From: Arthrobacter sp. OAP107
Lineage (GTDB): Bacteria > Actinomycetota > Actinomycetes > Actinomycetales > Micrococcaceae
NCBI RefSeq assembly: GCF_040546765.1
Contig: NZ_JBEPOK010000001.1
Location: forward strand, 3,224,001-3,288,000
DNA: 64,000 nt
Reading direction: 5' to 3'
Shown here: positions 1-8,645 of the stretch, one piece after another
Layout: each line of letters starts with the position of its first letter
Numbering within the stretch: the stretch's first letter is position 1
Translations under genes and position numbers: made by a program
Notes under the pieces: model-generated
The model's database searches: none
What the model was told of the DNA's origin: nothing
Seen by the model: the letters and a program-made list of their open reading frames with translations, nothing else

Positions 1-338
1 GCCAGGGGTCCGAACCCAGAATCGTCGCCGCCGTAAGAGGCCAGTTCCGCCCGTTGTAGTGCGTAGAGCTCGGCAACGATCTCGGAGTGACGCCACCAGC
101 AATCCGGAACCACGGATGTTGTCAGCTGATAGGTGCCCACGAGCCACCGGACCCAGGCCGCCAGAGCAGCCCACGCGTTCGGGGAATGCTCTGCGGTCAG
201 CTCCCGCCAGCGATGCGTTACGCCGGCTGGCCGGCTGGGCGGCCGGAACGCGGAGCGGAAGAGCTCCGCCGTCAGTTCATCGTCTTCCGCTCCGGCTGAT
301 GGGATCTCAAAGCGTTCGACGTCGTCACGGCTGGTCAT
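1..338 (-). CDS. DUF4913-like protein, 3' part cut by the window edge
   Basis: An open frame starts with ATG at 338 and runs off the left edge (112 codons visible). It overlaps the end of the upstream coupling-protein gene by 14 bases, which suggests translational coupling. The visible protein starts MTSRDDVERFE and has a tryptophan-rich middle (AWAALAAWVRWLVGTYQL, then CWWRHSEIVAELYAL). This pattern resembles DUF4913 proteins, which are common accessory genes beside transfer genes in actinobacterial integrative elements. The function of the family is unknown and the match is by eye, so the name is tentative; the open frame and its coupling are clear. Confidence 0.6.
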   Translation of the reverse strand, partial: MTSRDDVERFEIPSAGAEDDELTAELFRSAFRPPSRPAGVTHRWRELTAEHSPNAWAALAAWVRWLVGTYQLTTSVVPDCWWRHSEIVAELYALQRAELASYGGDDSGFGPL

Positions 339-2139
339 CGCTCACCTCACCTGTTGCTTGTTGTCGCATAACATGGCCGTCCGCCAGGGCCTGTTCGACC
401 TCCCGTTTAGACCGCCCAAGCTCGGCCGCGTCTTTTCGCTTGTGCCATTCGCGCAGGTCGAGGAGGATTGGGCGGCTGCGCCGCCCTAGCATCAGGGCGG
501 TGCCTGCTGGCAGACGCCGGATCTCGTGGAGCGGCAGGACCGGGCTTTCTCGTATTTGTTCGCCGGTCTGACGCCCCTGCGCGGACCAGGACCGAGTGTT
601 GAGCGTGATGCTCCGCTCCCCCAGGAGCCCGGCCAGCGAGCGCAAATCACGTTCGTCGGAGCCGCCGCCGAAAATCACCTTGATGATTGCTGAGTCCCAG
701 ATCGTAGCTGCCTCGTCGACGGACCAGCCGGTGCGCGCCTGCGAGAGGGACTGCAGGACAACAAGAGTGGAGATGCCGATACCACCGCCGTCGGAGAGAA
801 CAATGGGAAGCCCCGGCCATGGGGCCAGGTTGGCGATCTCGTCCAGGATCAGGGACAAGGGCGGGTCCAACCTGCCGCCTGGAGCAACAAACGCCATCTC
901 ACGGGCGGCGTTGTCGATGTCGTCAATCAAAGCCGACAGATAAGGCCCAGCCGCAGCGGCGCCTGCCCGGGTGCCGATCAGATAAAGTGTGCCGCAGTCC
1001 CGGATGAACCTCTTGGGATCAAATTCCTCGGATTCATCCTGGGGATCTAAGGCGGAAAGCACCTTCGGCGAGGACAGCGGGGCCACGGCAGCCGAGACAC
1101 CAATCCACGAGTTGGAGGTATTTCTTGGATCGTCCTCCAGGATGCCCATCAAATCCGCCTGCCATCCCAAAGCTGCTTCCTTTCGGCTAAGGATTTCGAG
1201 CGCCTCTCGCGCCAAGACAGGGCTGGACGACCAGCGGCGAAACGCGCGGACTCCTTCACCAGACAAGGCAGCGGCGTGGAGAAGGCACTGCAGGATGATC
1301 AAAGAGCGCTTTTGCCACGCGGCGTTTTCACCCTTCATCTCGGTGTCCGCGGTGATAACCAGCGCGCGGCGGGTCGCGATGTCGGGGTTTTCACATCCGC
1401 GCACCGGTGACCAGCGGAGGGTGGACGGCAATCCGGACATTCCTTGTGGATCGAACACAGTGACCGGCCGGCCGCCGCCAGTAGCACGGGCTTTCATGGT
1501 GACGGCCAGGTTGTCAGCCCGTGTGGAGGTCGTCACCACAGCGCCCGGCGCATCGAGGATGGCGTTGATGACTACGTAAAGGCCCTTGCCTGAGCGAGGA
1601 GCACCCTGGATGACCATCGACTCTTCCGTGGAGACATGGATCGTGACGCCACGGGAACGGCCCAGCGTCCAAGCCACATCCTGGATCCGGGGCTTGGTCA
1701 GTCCGGGCCTAGTCACCTTCCCTCGTCTTCGGACAGCCCTGCTTCCAAAATCCTGCTGAATCTCAGCCCGCCGGGCGATGCCCTCGCGGTTCAGGATGTC
1801 CTGCCGCAACCATGCGCCGGATTGCTTCCATCTCCGCCAGAGCAAGACAGACCCGGCTGCGAGCGCAGCCAGTATCAGCAGCACGGGACCAACGACCCAC
1901 CAGACGTCGTTTGTTCCGACGTCGCACTTCTGTGGTTCCCGAACGATCCAATCGATTCGGCCAGCGAAGAGCCCGACGGCGGCTGCAGGGTTGAATGGCG
2001 ACGGTGTACTGCTGCCACAGTGCCAAGTCACGAGAAGATTTGCAGCCGCCTGAACCAGAAAGCAGAGGCAAATATAACCGGCGGTCGCTACAAGGCCAGC
2101 AGTGACCAAGGGGTTTTCGGTACCTCGACGGGAAGTCAT
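325..2139 (-). CDS. VirD4/TraD-like coupling ATPase of conjugative transfer
   Basis: A 604-residue protein with two predicted membrane segments near the N-terminus (about residues 14-37 and 80-101) and a cytoplasmic ATPase. The Walker A motif GAPRSGKG is at about 179-186 and a Walker B-like LILDEIANLAPW at about 430. This is the architecture of type IV coupling proteins, which bring the relaxase-DNA complex to the mating channel and power DNA export. It starts 8 bases after the VirB4-type ATPase gene and overlaps the DUF4913-like gene, so it belongs to the transfer operon. The family assignment is firm; the subfamily (TraD, TcpA or TraG-like) is not resolved. Confidence 0.85.
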   Translation of the reverse strand: MTSRRGTENPLVTAGLVATAGYICLCFLVQAAANLLVTWHCGSSTPSPFNPAAAVGLFAGRIDWIVREPQKCDVGTNDVWWVVGPVLLILAALAAGSVLLWRRWKQSGAWLRQDILNREGIARRAEIQQDFGSRAVRRRGKVTRPGLTKPRIQDVAWTLGRSRGVTIHVSTEESMVIQGAPRSGKGLYVVINAILDAPGAVVTTSTRADNLAVTMKARATGGGRPVTVFDPQGMSGLPSTLRWSPVRGCENPDIATRRALVITADTEMKGENAAWQKRSLIILQCLLHAAALSGEGVRAFRRWSSSPVLAREALEILSRKEAALGWQADLMGILEDDPRNTSNSWIGVSAAVAPLSSPKVLSALDPQDESEEFDPKRFIRDCGTLYLIGTRAGAAAAGPYLSALIDDIDNAAREMAFVAPGGRLDPPLSLILDEIANLAPWPGLPIVLSDGGGIGISTLVVLQSLSQARTGWSVDEAATIWDSAIIKVIFGGGSDERDLRSLAGLLGERSITLNTRSWSAQGRQTGEQIRESPVLPLHEIRRLPAGTALMLGRRSRPILLDLREWHKRKDAAELGRSKREVEQALADGHVMRQQATGEVSDDQP

Positions 2140-2147
2140 GGGTTGCC

Positions 2148-3602
2148 TCAGATCATTCGGGCATCGGTGCCGAAGACTTCCAACTCATCGGTCGTCACGC
2201 GGTTCGCCACGATGAAGGACCGGTTGCCAACTTTCCAGAGTCCAACGCCCTTCGGGAGGTTCTCGACGTGCTCGCACTCGGCCTCCGACAGACCGAGTGC
2301 TTCCTTAGTCAGGCGCATGGCGTCGTGCTTCTGCCGGTAGATGATCCTGGTATCAGCTTCGGTGAGCAGGCCAAGGGCTTTTTGCCGATGGCCGCTGGTG
2401 CTGTCGCCGATTTCGTTCAGGTCAGCCACCTTGTGCATGATGAGCAGGTTCGCGATCCCGTATGTACGCGCCAGCCGCCACTGTTCACTCATTTTGGCGA
2501 GCATGTATGGGTCGGCCAGCATGCGCCAGCCTTCGTCGTATACGACAAGCCGTTTGCCGCCGTCGGGATTGGTGACGGCCGCCTCCAGCCAGGTAGCTCC
2601 GCACGCGGCTGCGAGCGCCAGCGCTTGTTCGGAGGCACCGATTAGTGCTGAAGTGTCCATGACCATCATGGGTGCGTCGGCGTCGAAGGCAACGGTGGAG
2701 GGAGCATCGAACATGCCTTCCAAATCGCCAGAGACTGTGCGCCGCAGCGAGTGGCTGACTGCCAGGCCGCCATCCTTGCCAACCAGCCCAATCGTTTCCT
2801 TGGAGGGATTAAGCAGGTGATCCAGGACCATCGGCAATGTGGGATTCGAGTTCTCTGCGACCGTCTCGGTCAGCGCCATGTCCAAGGCGGTATGCTCCAC
2901 GGGGCGCAGGGGCGTACCCTGCCGCATTAGGGAGACCAACGCCACCAGAAGGTAACGACGGCGTTGACGAACCACTGCCTGCCACTGTGCCTCGGTCAGG
3001 GCACTGGACCGCGGTCCGGCGTCGAGTGGGTTAACACGCGCTGGGCGACCGGGGCCGACAGAAATGACCTTGCCGCCAACCGCGTTGGCGACGGCGACCC
3101 ATTCACCTTTGGGATCGGAAGCAACGGCGGCCTTCCGCCCAAGCGTTATCGACCTGGCCACCAGGGATTTTCCGCACATGGACTTCCCGGTCCCCACCGT
3201 GCCGATGACAACGATGGACGGGCCACTGATGACGCCTTTGTCGTAAAGGATCCATGGGTCGTAGGAGAAAGCCCCCGAACCGAAGACGTCTGTGCCGATG
3301 TAGGTTCCTTCGTGGCCCAGTCCGGACTCCGTGATGAACGGGTAGGCTGCCGCAAAAGTCATGGTGGATGCGCGGTGTGGTGCCGGGCGCAGGCGGTGCG
3401 GACCCCGCAGGGAGTTCCGTTCCCGGCTCCCCCAGTCGCCGCCGCGCTCGCTGTCATCCAGCCGGGCGCCGAACTTCTCCCCCAAGGTCCTAAACAGGGC
3501 GGAGCGGTTTTCGGCGTGCGCCTCGAGCCGGGGTCGTTCCTTCGGTCCTCTTCGCTTGGTGCCTGAAGGCAGGTACTGAACGGCATGCATGGAGCGCCTC
3601 AT
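2148..3602 (-). CDS. VirB4-type conjugation ATPase (ATPase half)
   Basis: I chose ATG 3602 because it overlaps the previous stop as ATGA and is preceded by GGAAGGGGG; a longer frame to 3650 has no such support. The 484-residue protein has a basic N-terminal tail of about 80 residues, then an ATPase with Walker A GTVGTGKS (about 134-141) and Walker B-like RLVVYDEGW (about 350). It resembles the C-terminal motor of VirB4/TraC proteins, which energise assembly of the type IV secretion channel. It lacks the usual VirB4 N-terminal domain, which the gene just upstream seems to supply. No membrane segment is evident. Confidence 0.82.
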   Translation of the reverse strand: MRRSMHAVQYLPSGTKRRGPKERPRLEAHAENRSALFRTLGEKFGARLDDSERGGDWGSRERNSLRGPHRLRPAPHRASTMTFAAAYPFITESGLGHEGTYIGTDVFGSGAFSYDPWILYDKGVISGPSIVVIGTVGTGKSMCGKSLVARSITLGRKAAVASDPKGEWVAVANAVGGKVISVGPGRPARVNPLDAGPRSSALTEAQWQAVVRQRRRYLLVALVSLMRQGTPLRPVEHTALDMALTETVAENSNPTLPMVLDHLLNPSKETIGLVGKDGGLAVSHSLRRTVSGDLEGMFDAPSTVAFDADAPMMVMDTSALIGASEQALALAAACGATWLEAAVTNPDGGKRLVVYDEGWRMLADPYMLAKMSEQWRLARTYGIANLLIMHKVADLNEIGDSTSGHRQKALGLLTEADTRIIYRQKHDAMRLTKEALGLSEAECEHVENLPKGVGLWKVGNRSFIVANRVTTDELEVFGTDARMI

Positions 3603-5104
3603 CGCAGCCCCCTTCCGAACGGGAGAGCCCCTGCCACGAACGCCGCCCATTGTTGGCCGGCCAGTAGGCGCAATTCGACAAAGGCGCCCGCCGCGGCCGA
3701 CTCCAGCTCTTGACGGTGGCGGGCAAGATCTTCAAGGGTTGTCCCAGTGATCGTCACGTACGCAGCAGGCCGAACATCGCCGTGGCCGGCGATGATCTCT
3801 TCCTCCCGCTGTGCGACTTCTTCTTCCTCAGCCTTTTGCTCGCGGGTAAGAGGCCTGTCGAAGCGCGTGTTGATCCGTCGCCGGGTCTCATGGGCTTCCT
3901 GGGCAGAGCGGATGTCTCGGAGTGCTTCAGTAGTCGGCACGGCGCGAATTACCTCAGTCACCGTATGGCGGAACTCACCGACGTAAATAAGCGGGTGAAG
4001 AAAGCCCGGAAAAACCTTCTGCCGCGGCCATTCGGCGATCCAGAACGTTTGATGGAAGCCGGTATCGGTCCGCACGTAGGTCCAGTGCTCCTCAACCGCC
4101 ATGGGCGCCGCGAGGACGGTGGGAGCCAGGGAATCTGGCTCACTGTCGTGCCCTGTCAGTGTTGCGGCGACGACCGGGTGCTTGTCAGCCTTCGCTACAG
4201 CTGCAGGATCGAAGGCAGCACGAACGACGTCGAGAATGCTGCCCTCGGGCAGCCACTCTTCGACGCTGACGCTATGCGTTCCCAGGGCCGTGGTGATCGC
4301 CTCGACCTCTAGACGCAGCACCCGTTCGAGACCGACGAGCCCTCCTCCCGCCTCCCTGATCCGGCGTCGGGCCTTGGAAGTGTCCAGAACGATGGCGAGC
4401 AATAGTTCGTGACTCATCGCAGAGCCGGCCGCAGCGATCAGATCCTCGTACGAGCGTTCACCCCATGTGAGTTCTTCGGTATTGTCGGGTTGCCGCCCGA
4501 CGGCGTGCTCATAAAAGTCGCGCAGGGCGGTGGCGGGATATGGGACCGTGCAGTCCTGGACGGCAATTCTGGCCACGCTGCTCCGCTGGGCGAGCCCTGC
4601 CTGCACTCTGGACCACGCCTGCACCGCCCAGGCTTTATCTTCGCCGTCCATCAGCGCGAATGACTTGGTGCTACAGCGCAGCACAGCTATTGCCTCCCCG
4701 CCACGGGAGTCCCAGATAAACGATTCCCCTCTGGAAGTGCGGCGCAGCTCCAGGTTCCCCAATCCACCGGGAAGCGCCAGCCGCCCAGCCAGGACAGGTC
4801 GCTCCGGCCGAAGTAGGAAGCGTGTCTGCTTGAGGGCAACCCTGTAAAAGAACAGCACGCCATGGCTGACCCACACCGGGTAGGGAATCCTTGAGTACTG
4901 CAGGAGTCCAAGAAGTATGAGGGCCAGCCACAACGGTCCCGAGCTGAATATGCCTACGGGTCCGTGGACTGCCGAAGCCACGCTGGCCACGAGAACACCG
5001 GCCGCGAGCAGGAGCAGTTGGTACCACTTCAGACCCATGAATAGCCCGCGTCGCTCGTACCGGGGGAATTTGACGGCCTCGAGGGCCCGTGAGTTTTCAG
5101 GCAT
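3599..5104 (-). CDS. SCO6880-like transfer protein (PrgI/VirB4 N-terminal type)
   Basis: A 501-residue protein taken from ATG 5104, which has AGGG at good spacing; ATG 5110 and TTG 5119 are alternatives. It has two close membrane segments near the start (about residues 25-70), then a long soluble region without a Walker motif and an acidic/basic coiled stretch (EQKAEEEEVAQREEEII). This matches the SCO6880 family of actinobacterial elements, thought to combine a PrgI-like membrane part with the N-terminal region of VirB4. Its start overlaps the end of the TrbL-like gene, and its stop overlaps the ATPase start as ATGA, implying coupled translation of two parts of one machine. Confidence 0.75.
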   Translation of the reverse strand: MPENSRALEAVKFPRYERRGLFMGLKWYQLLLLAAGVLVASVASAVHGPVGIFSSGPLWLALILLGLLQYSRIPYPVWVSHGVLFFYRVALKQTRFLLRPERPVLAGRLALPGGLGNLELRRTSRGESFIWDSRGGEAIAVLRCSTKSFALMDGEDKAWAVQAWSRVQAGLAQRSSVARIAVQDCTVPYPATALRDFYEHAVGRQPDNTEELTWGERSYEDLIAAAGSAMSHELLLAIVLDTSKARRRIREAGGGLVGLERVLRLEVEAITTALGTHSVSVEEWLPEGSILDVVRAAFDPAAVAKADKHPVVAATLTGHDSEPDSLAPTVLAAPMAVEEHWTYVRTDTGFHQTFWIAEWPRQKVFPGFLHPLIYVGEFRHTVTEVIRAVPTTEALRDIRSAQEAHETRRRINTRFDRPLTREQKAEEEEVAQREEEIIAGHGDVRPAAYVTITGTTLEDLARHRQELESAAAGAFVELRLLAGQQWAAFVAGALPFGRGLR

Positions 5105-6500
5105 GGTCATCCCTGTCAATCGGAGGCTTGGCGGTGGTTTGGGGACGAAGAGGAGCGGACGGTGCAGTCACCGTTGGGGAAACAGCGCTGGCGGCCGACG
5201 GCGTCGGCGTCGGATGTGACTCGCTGCGCTCGCCTTTTCGAGCAGTTGGCGAGCTGCCCAGCAACGGTCCTGGGGTTACCTCAGAAGACTCCCTCACGTC
5301 ACTTCGGGCTCGCGGAAGCGGCGCCCCCTGAGGCGGCGTACCGCCGTCGAGCATTAAGGCAGTCGCGTTCCCGCCGGAAGCCCCCGTCGGCGAAGAGCCC
5401 GTTATTTGACCCGGCAACGGCACTCTTGGCGGCAGAGCGCGCGTGGGGAACTGTGTCTTGCTCGACTGGATCGGGCGACTCATGGCAGAGCGGCTGGCCA
5501 ATGCCGCGAGGGTGAAGCGGCCGCCGGTCTGTCGGCTGATCTGCCGGGCGGCAAAACCGGAACTCCGGGAAAGTACGTGGCCGCCGCCAGCTGTTTGTGC
5601 GGCGGCGGCCAGCTCACCGCCGGCGAAACTAACTAGGCGCAAGGCCATCAGCGGTGCGCCGCAGGCCAAGGCCATGCCTACGACACCAGCGCTAAGTCCG
5701 GCGAATGACTTCGACTCGGCGAAGAGCTTGATGGCCACGGCCAACACGGTTGCGGCGAGAGGCTTGGCTATGAGCAGGGCGACGACGATCTCGCCCCACC
5801 TTCGTGCCCATGAATGCGTCTTCTCCCAGGGCATGAGCATGAGAGCGACAGGGGCTACGGCCGCGAGCAGGATGAGCGCGAAGGACCGAAAGATCATCGA
5901 GCACATCAGGATGAACGCGAGAATCCAGACGACGATGACGGCCATAGCCGTGACGACGGCTGCTCCCCCAGCGCCGCCACTCGATCCGGGGGCCAACGAG
6001 ACGACGTTCCAGTCCCTCCCAGAGTCTTTGGGTGCTTTCTCGAAGCCGAACAGCCGCATAAACAGGACATAGGGATCCGTATCCAGGGTGTCCAAGAGCG
6101 CGGTGGCGGCGTCATCACCGACCTTGGTGAGCTGGCGAACCAGGTAAACAGCACCGGCGACCATGGGAACGGCGACGGCACCACCAACCAAAGCCCGCAC
6201 CAAACGGCGCGGCTGCTGGCTGATCAGGCCCGACAATAGCTGGAGGATCATGGCAATGACGAGCGGTGTCATCATGACGACGACCCAACAGTTCGTCAGT
6301 CCCACCACGGAATCCCACTGGGAATCATCGACGTCCGAGACACCAAATGCACCAGTGATGAAGGACCAGATCCACGAAGCGACGTTCTCGAGAACGCTCG
6401 CAAAGAACGAGGTGATGGAGCTCTGGACACCGTCGTTCGCTTGGGAGACGAGACCACAGCCGGGCGGCCACCATCCATTCAGATCACACTGAACCGGCAT
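5097..6500 (-). CDS. TrbL/VirB6-like multi-pass channel protein
   Basis: A 467-residue protein with about seven hydrophobic segments between residues 55 and 300, followed by a proline- and serine-rich tail of about 150 residues. This is the build of TrbL/VirB6-type inner-membrane channel components of type IV secretion, which form part of the DNA translocation path. A short Cys-containing N-terminus (PVQCDLNGWWPPGCGL) precedes the first segment. It lies between the small membrane protein gene (12-base gap) and the SCO6880-like gene (8-base overlap to the chosen start), so it is an operon member. No clear ribosome binding site precedes ATG 6500. Confidence 0.75.
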   Translation of the reverse strand: MPVQCDLNGWWPPGCGLVSQANDGVQSSITSFFASVLENVASWIWSFITGAFGVSDVDDSQWDSVVGLTNCWVVVMMTPLVIAMILQLLSGLISQQPRRLVRALVGGAVAVPMVAGAVYLVRQLTKVGDDAATALLDTLDTDPYVLFMRLFGFEKAPKDSGRDWNVVSLAPGSSGGAGGAAVVTAMAVIVVWILAFILMCSMIFRSFALILLAAVAPVALMLMPWEKTHSWARRWGEIVVALLIAKPLAATVLAVAIKLFAESKSFAGLSAGVVGMALACGAPLMALRLVSFAGGELAAAAQTAGGGHVLSRSSGFAARQISRQTGGRFTLAALASRSAMSRPIQSSKTQFPTRALPPRVPLPGQITGSSPTGASGGNATALMLDGGTPPQGAPLPRARSDVRESSEVTPGPLLGSSPTARKGERSESHPTPTPSAASAVSPTVTAPSAPLRPQTTAKPPIDRDDHA

Positions 6501-6512
6501 TATCGATGCGAC

Positions 6513-6800
6513 CTAGAACCCGAGCGGGAACGCCGTCTGGGACCACAGGATGTAGCCGTTGATGCCGCCCAGAATGGCAGCCACAGGTCCGGTCCAGAGC
6601 AAGATCATGCCGCCGCCTGACGCCAATCGCGAGGACTGGCTCAGCTTGCCCGCCAGGAGCATCGCGGCTCCGATTATCGCCACGATGGCGATCACTATGA
6701 AGGCGCCGACCAGGATGCCGCCACCGATCTGTTTGAGCGAATCAAGAAATGGGAAATCTGCGTTTGGGGTGATGCCAGGATCCACCGCTGCGAGAAACAT
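6513..6800 (-). CDS. Small two-helix membrane protein (VirB2/DUF6112-like)
   Basis: A 95-residue protein starting at ATG 6800 after CGGAG. It has two membrane segments (about residues 25-49 and 62-82) joined by a short basic loop, and no obvious signal peptidase site. Small two-helix proteins at the head of actinobacterial transfer operons (annotated DUF6112 or pilin-like) have this form; by analogy with VirB2 they may form a surface fibre or channel lining. It is the first gene of the run ending with the coupling ATPase. The longer frame up to 7223 has no membrane or start-site logic and overlaps the plus-strand gene at 6996. Confidence 0.65.
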   Translation of the reverse strand: MFLAAVDPGITPNADFPFLDSLKQIGGGILVGAFIVIAIVAIIGAAMLLAGKLSQSSRLASGGGMILLWTGPVAAILGGINGYILWSQTAFPLGF

Positions 6801-6958
6801 CGGGCACTCCGTCTGTCGTTTTCCATGGGAATGAGCAGATTGGCTCACGAGTTCATGGAGGCGGTGACAGTGGGCTACATGACTAGTCGTAATTTCTGCA
6901 GATCTAGACCTAACGGTCTCTCCCAGCACTGACCCTGCAACCTCGGACGGGCCGCAAG

Positions 6959-6988
6959 CTGACCGTGTTCGAATATATGTTCTAAGAT
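6959..6988 (+). promoter_or_regulatory. SOS-type promoter: LexA box overlapping the -10
   Basis: Positions 6969-6984 read TCGAATATATGTTCTA, matching 14 of 16 bases of the actinobacterial LexA (SOS) box TCGAACATATGTTCGA. The box overlaps a -10 element TAAGAT (6983-6988), with CTGACC 18 bases upstream as a -35. The GTG start at 6996 is seven bases after the -10, so the transcript would be leaderless. A repressor bound here would block RNA polymerase directly. The box match is seen in the sequence; LexA binding is inferred. Confidence 0.7.
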
Positions 6989-6995
6989 TGGTCTT

Positions 6996-7280
6996 GTGAT
7001 CAAGAGTGGTTCCCCTGACGACATCGAGCGGATGATGGCCCGCTTGGACGCCAACAAGAGCCGGCCGATTGATGACCCTGCTCCGGTCAGAGACTTCCCC
7101 AAGTATGGCCGCCCGCTGGTCTATGTGAGCGGCATCTACGGTAAGGCTGTGGCGTGGACGCACACCTATGGCCTGATCGAGTGGCTGGATCCGTCCGGCA
7201 AGTACCACATGGGCTGGGCGCACTCGTCGAGCATCAAGAGGGTCACTCCTGAGGAGTGGAAAGGTAAGAGCGGCCTGTAG
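6996..7280 (+). CDS. Small protein under a LexA-type promoter, function unknown
   Basis: A 94-residue protein starting at GTG 6996, seven bases after the -10 of the SOS-type promoter. It is soluble, with a charged N-terminal helix (DDIERMMARLDANKSRP) and a tryptophan/tyrosine-rich beta-like second half (GKAVAWTHTYGLIEWLD, GWAHSSSIKRVT) that could form a small SH3-like barrel; that fold is a guess. It is the only plus-strand gene inside the transfer region and is divergent from the operon starting at 6800. I do not recognise the family. Its control suggests a role in the damage response or in coupling element activity to DNA damage. Confidence 0.65.
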   Translation: MIKSGSPDDIERMMARLDANKSRPIDDPAPVRDFPKYGRPLVYVSGIYGKAVAWTHTYGLIEWLDPSGKYHMGWAHSSSIKRVTPEEWKGKSGL

Positions 7281-7426
7281 CGGCTACCCCTTCAGATCAC
7301 GCAAGTGCACGAGAGCAAAAGGAGTGTCCCAATCGGGCTCGGGACTTCCAGGCGTCATTTTCTCCTCTGGCAGTCAAACGCCCTTGCCAATACTGGTCAC
7401 TCCGCCCTTATCGGAGTCCGGAAAGA

Positions 7427-8452
7427 TCAGTCATCGAATGGCAGTCCCGGGTGCGCAACACACCAACTCCCCGGTGTCCAGCTCTGGCTGTAGATGCCAT
7501 CCAGTTCTGATACACCGACGTTGCTCGCACCGTCCCGATCCAAGACGGCGTGTATCTTGAGCGGCGATATCGAATGCAACACTTCAAGCGCAATATCTAG
7601 TTCCAGTGCGTCCGCCTGCACGAGTGACTGGGTCTGCTGGGGCGTGAGGCCGCGGACGTTCAACTGAAGCGGGACAGCCCGAGGCCCGGTCAGGGTGACG
7701 CCATCGCTGGGTCGCTGATAGCCAAAGGTTTGTGTACCTGTGGGGACAGTCGCATGCTCGCTCGGCGGTTTGATGTCCAAGTCGTACTTCTCGCCCTCAA
7801 TTGTGACCTTTCCCCGCATTCCGTGTGCGGGGAGCGTGACGATGTCATGGCCGTTGTGCTCCACGTAGATCTTGATCTGGCCTGAGCACGTCAACTCTTC
7901 AGTGCTCTTACCAAGCTGTGCTGGAGGGAAGTACTCGCCATGAAGTCGTGCTTCCAAAACAACGATTTGCGGTAGACGAACCGCCGGGATCAGCAGGCGT
8001 AGTAGCTCGTCACGTCGCGCAGTCCTTGTACCCGTGCCTTCCCGCATCGGAACTTCCAAGCTTGGGTTTGGGCTGCCGGTCTTCACTACGTACGGGGCAC
8101 GATCTGATGCAAATGCGACGGCAACAACGTGCTCACCATCTTCACCGACGGGGACCGAGATATGACGGACCATTTCCGGAGGAATCTGGTCGAACTTGGG
8201 CGTGATCTGCGACCACCAGTCGTGAATGTCGGTCCCCGAAACGTCGTGAATTTGTGCAGTGTTTTCATCGATGCCGATGATGTAGACTACCGGATCTCCT
8301 CCAGCACGGTTGAGGCTTCCGGCTAACTGCCGCGCCTTACTATCCTGCGGCCAGGTGCGCTTGCACTCGATGTGATCGTTTTCAACCTGTTGGCCAGCCC
8401 GGATTCGATCTACGGCGGAGATTACTCTGGCTTCAAGGTCAATTGCGCGCAT
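7427..8452 (-). CDS. Schlafen AlbA_2-domain protein, function unknown
   Basis: A 341-residue protein whose N-terminal about 160 residues look like an AlbA_2 (Schlafen AlbA) domain: HIECKRTWP near residue 27, a glycine-rich VVYIIGIDE strand, and the terminal signature PYVVK then VPMREGTGTRTARRDEL. AlbA_2 domains bind nucleic acid and occur in regulators and in cargo genes of mobile elements. The C-terminal half is beta-rich, ends with a tryptophan-containing tail (SQSWTPGSWCVAH), and is not recognised. No transfer gene is coupled to it: gaps of 146 and 193 bases surround it, so it probably has its own promoter and may be cargo, possibly defensive. Confidence 0.7.
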   Translation of the reverse strand: MRAIDLEARVISAVDRIRAGQQVENDHIECKRTWPQDSKARQLAGSLNRAGGDPVVYIIGIDENTAQIHDVSGTDIHDWWSQITPKFDQIPPEMVRHISVPVGEDGEHVVAVAFASDRAPYVVKTGSPNPSLEVPMREGTGTRTARRDELLRLLIPAVRLPQIVVLEARLHGEYFPPAQLGKSTEELTCSGQIKIYVEHNGHDIVTLPAHGMRGKVTIEGEKYDLDIKPPSEHATVPTGTQTFGYQRPSDGVTLTGPRAVPLQLNVRGLTPQQTQSLVQADALELDIALEVLHSISPLKIHAVLDRDGASNVGVSELDGIYSQSWTPGSWCVAHPGLPFDD

Positions 8453-8645
8453 GTACCAACGCTACCGAACAGCGCCGACGATTTCGGTCCTAGCGCTGAC
8501 CGTGCACTAGTGATTCCTTGGTATTTTGACGACTCATCCAGAAACAGAATGCCGGGGTGCGCCCAGGGGCGACGCAGGCCCGATGCGAGACAGGGCCGAT
8601 AGCAGCGGACCGCGTCCTCGCGTGGAGTTGATTTCCGCAGGACAG

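Noticed and set aside
6801..7223. Extended N-terminus of the small membrane protein at 6513-6800
   Set aside because: It overlaps the plus-strand gene at 6996 and its promoter; ATG 6800 with CGGAG upstream gives a normal small membrane protein.
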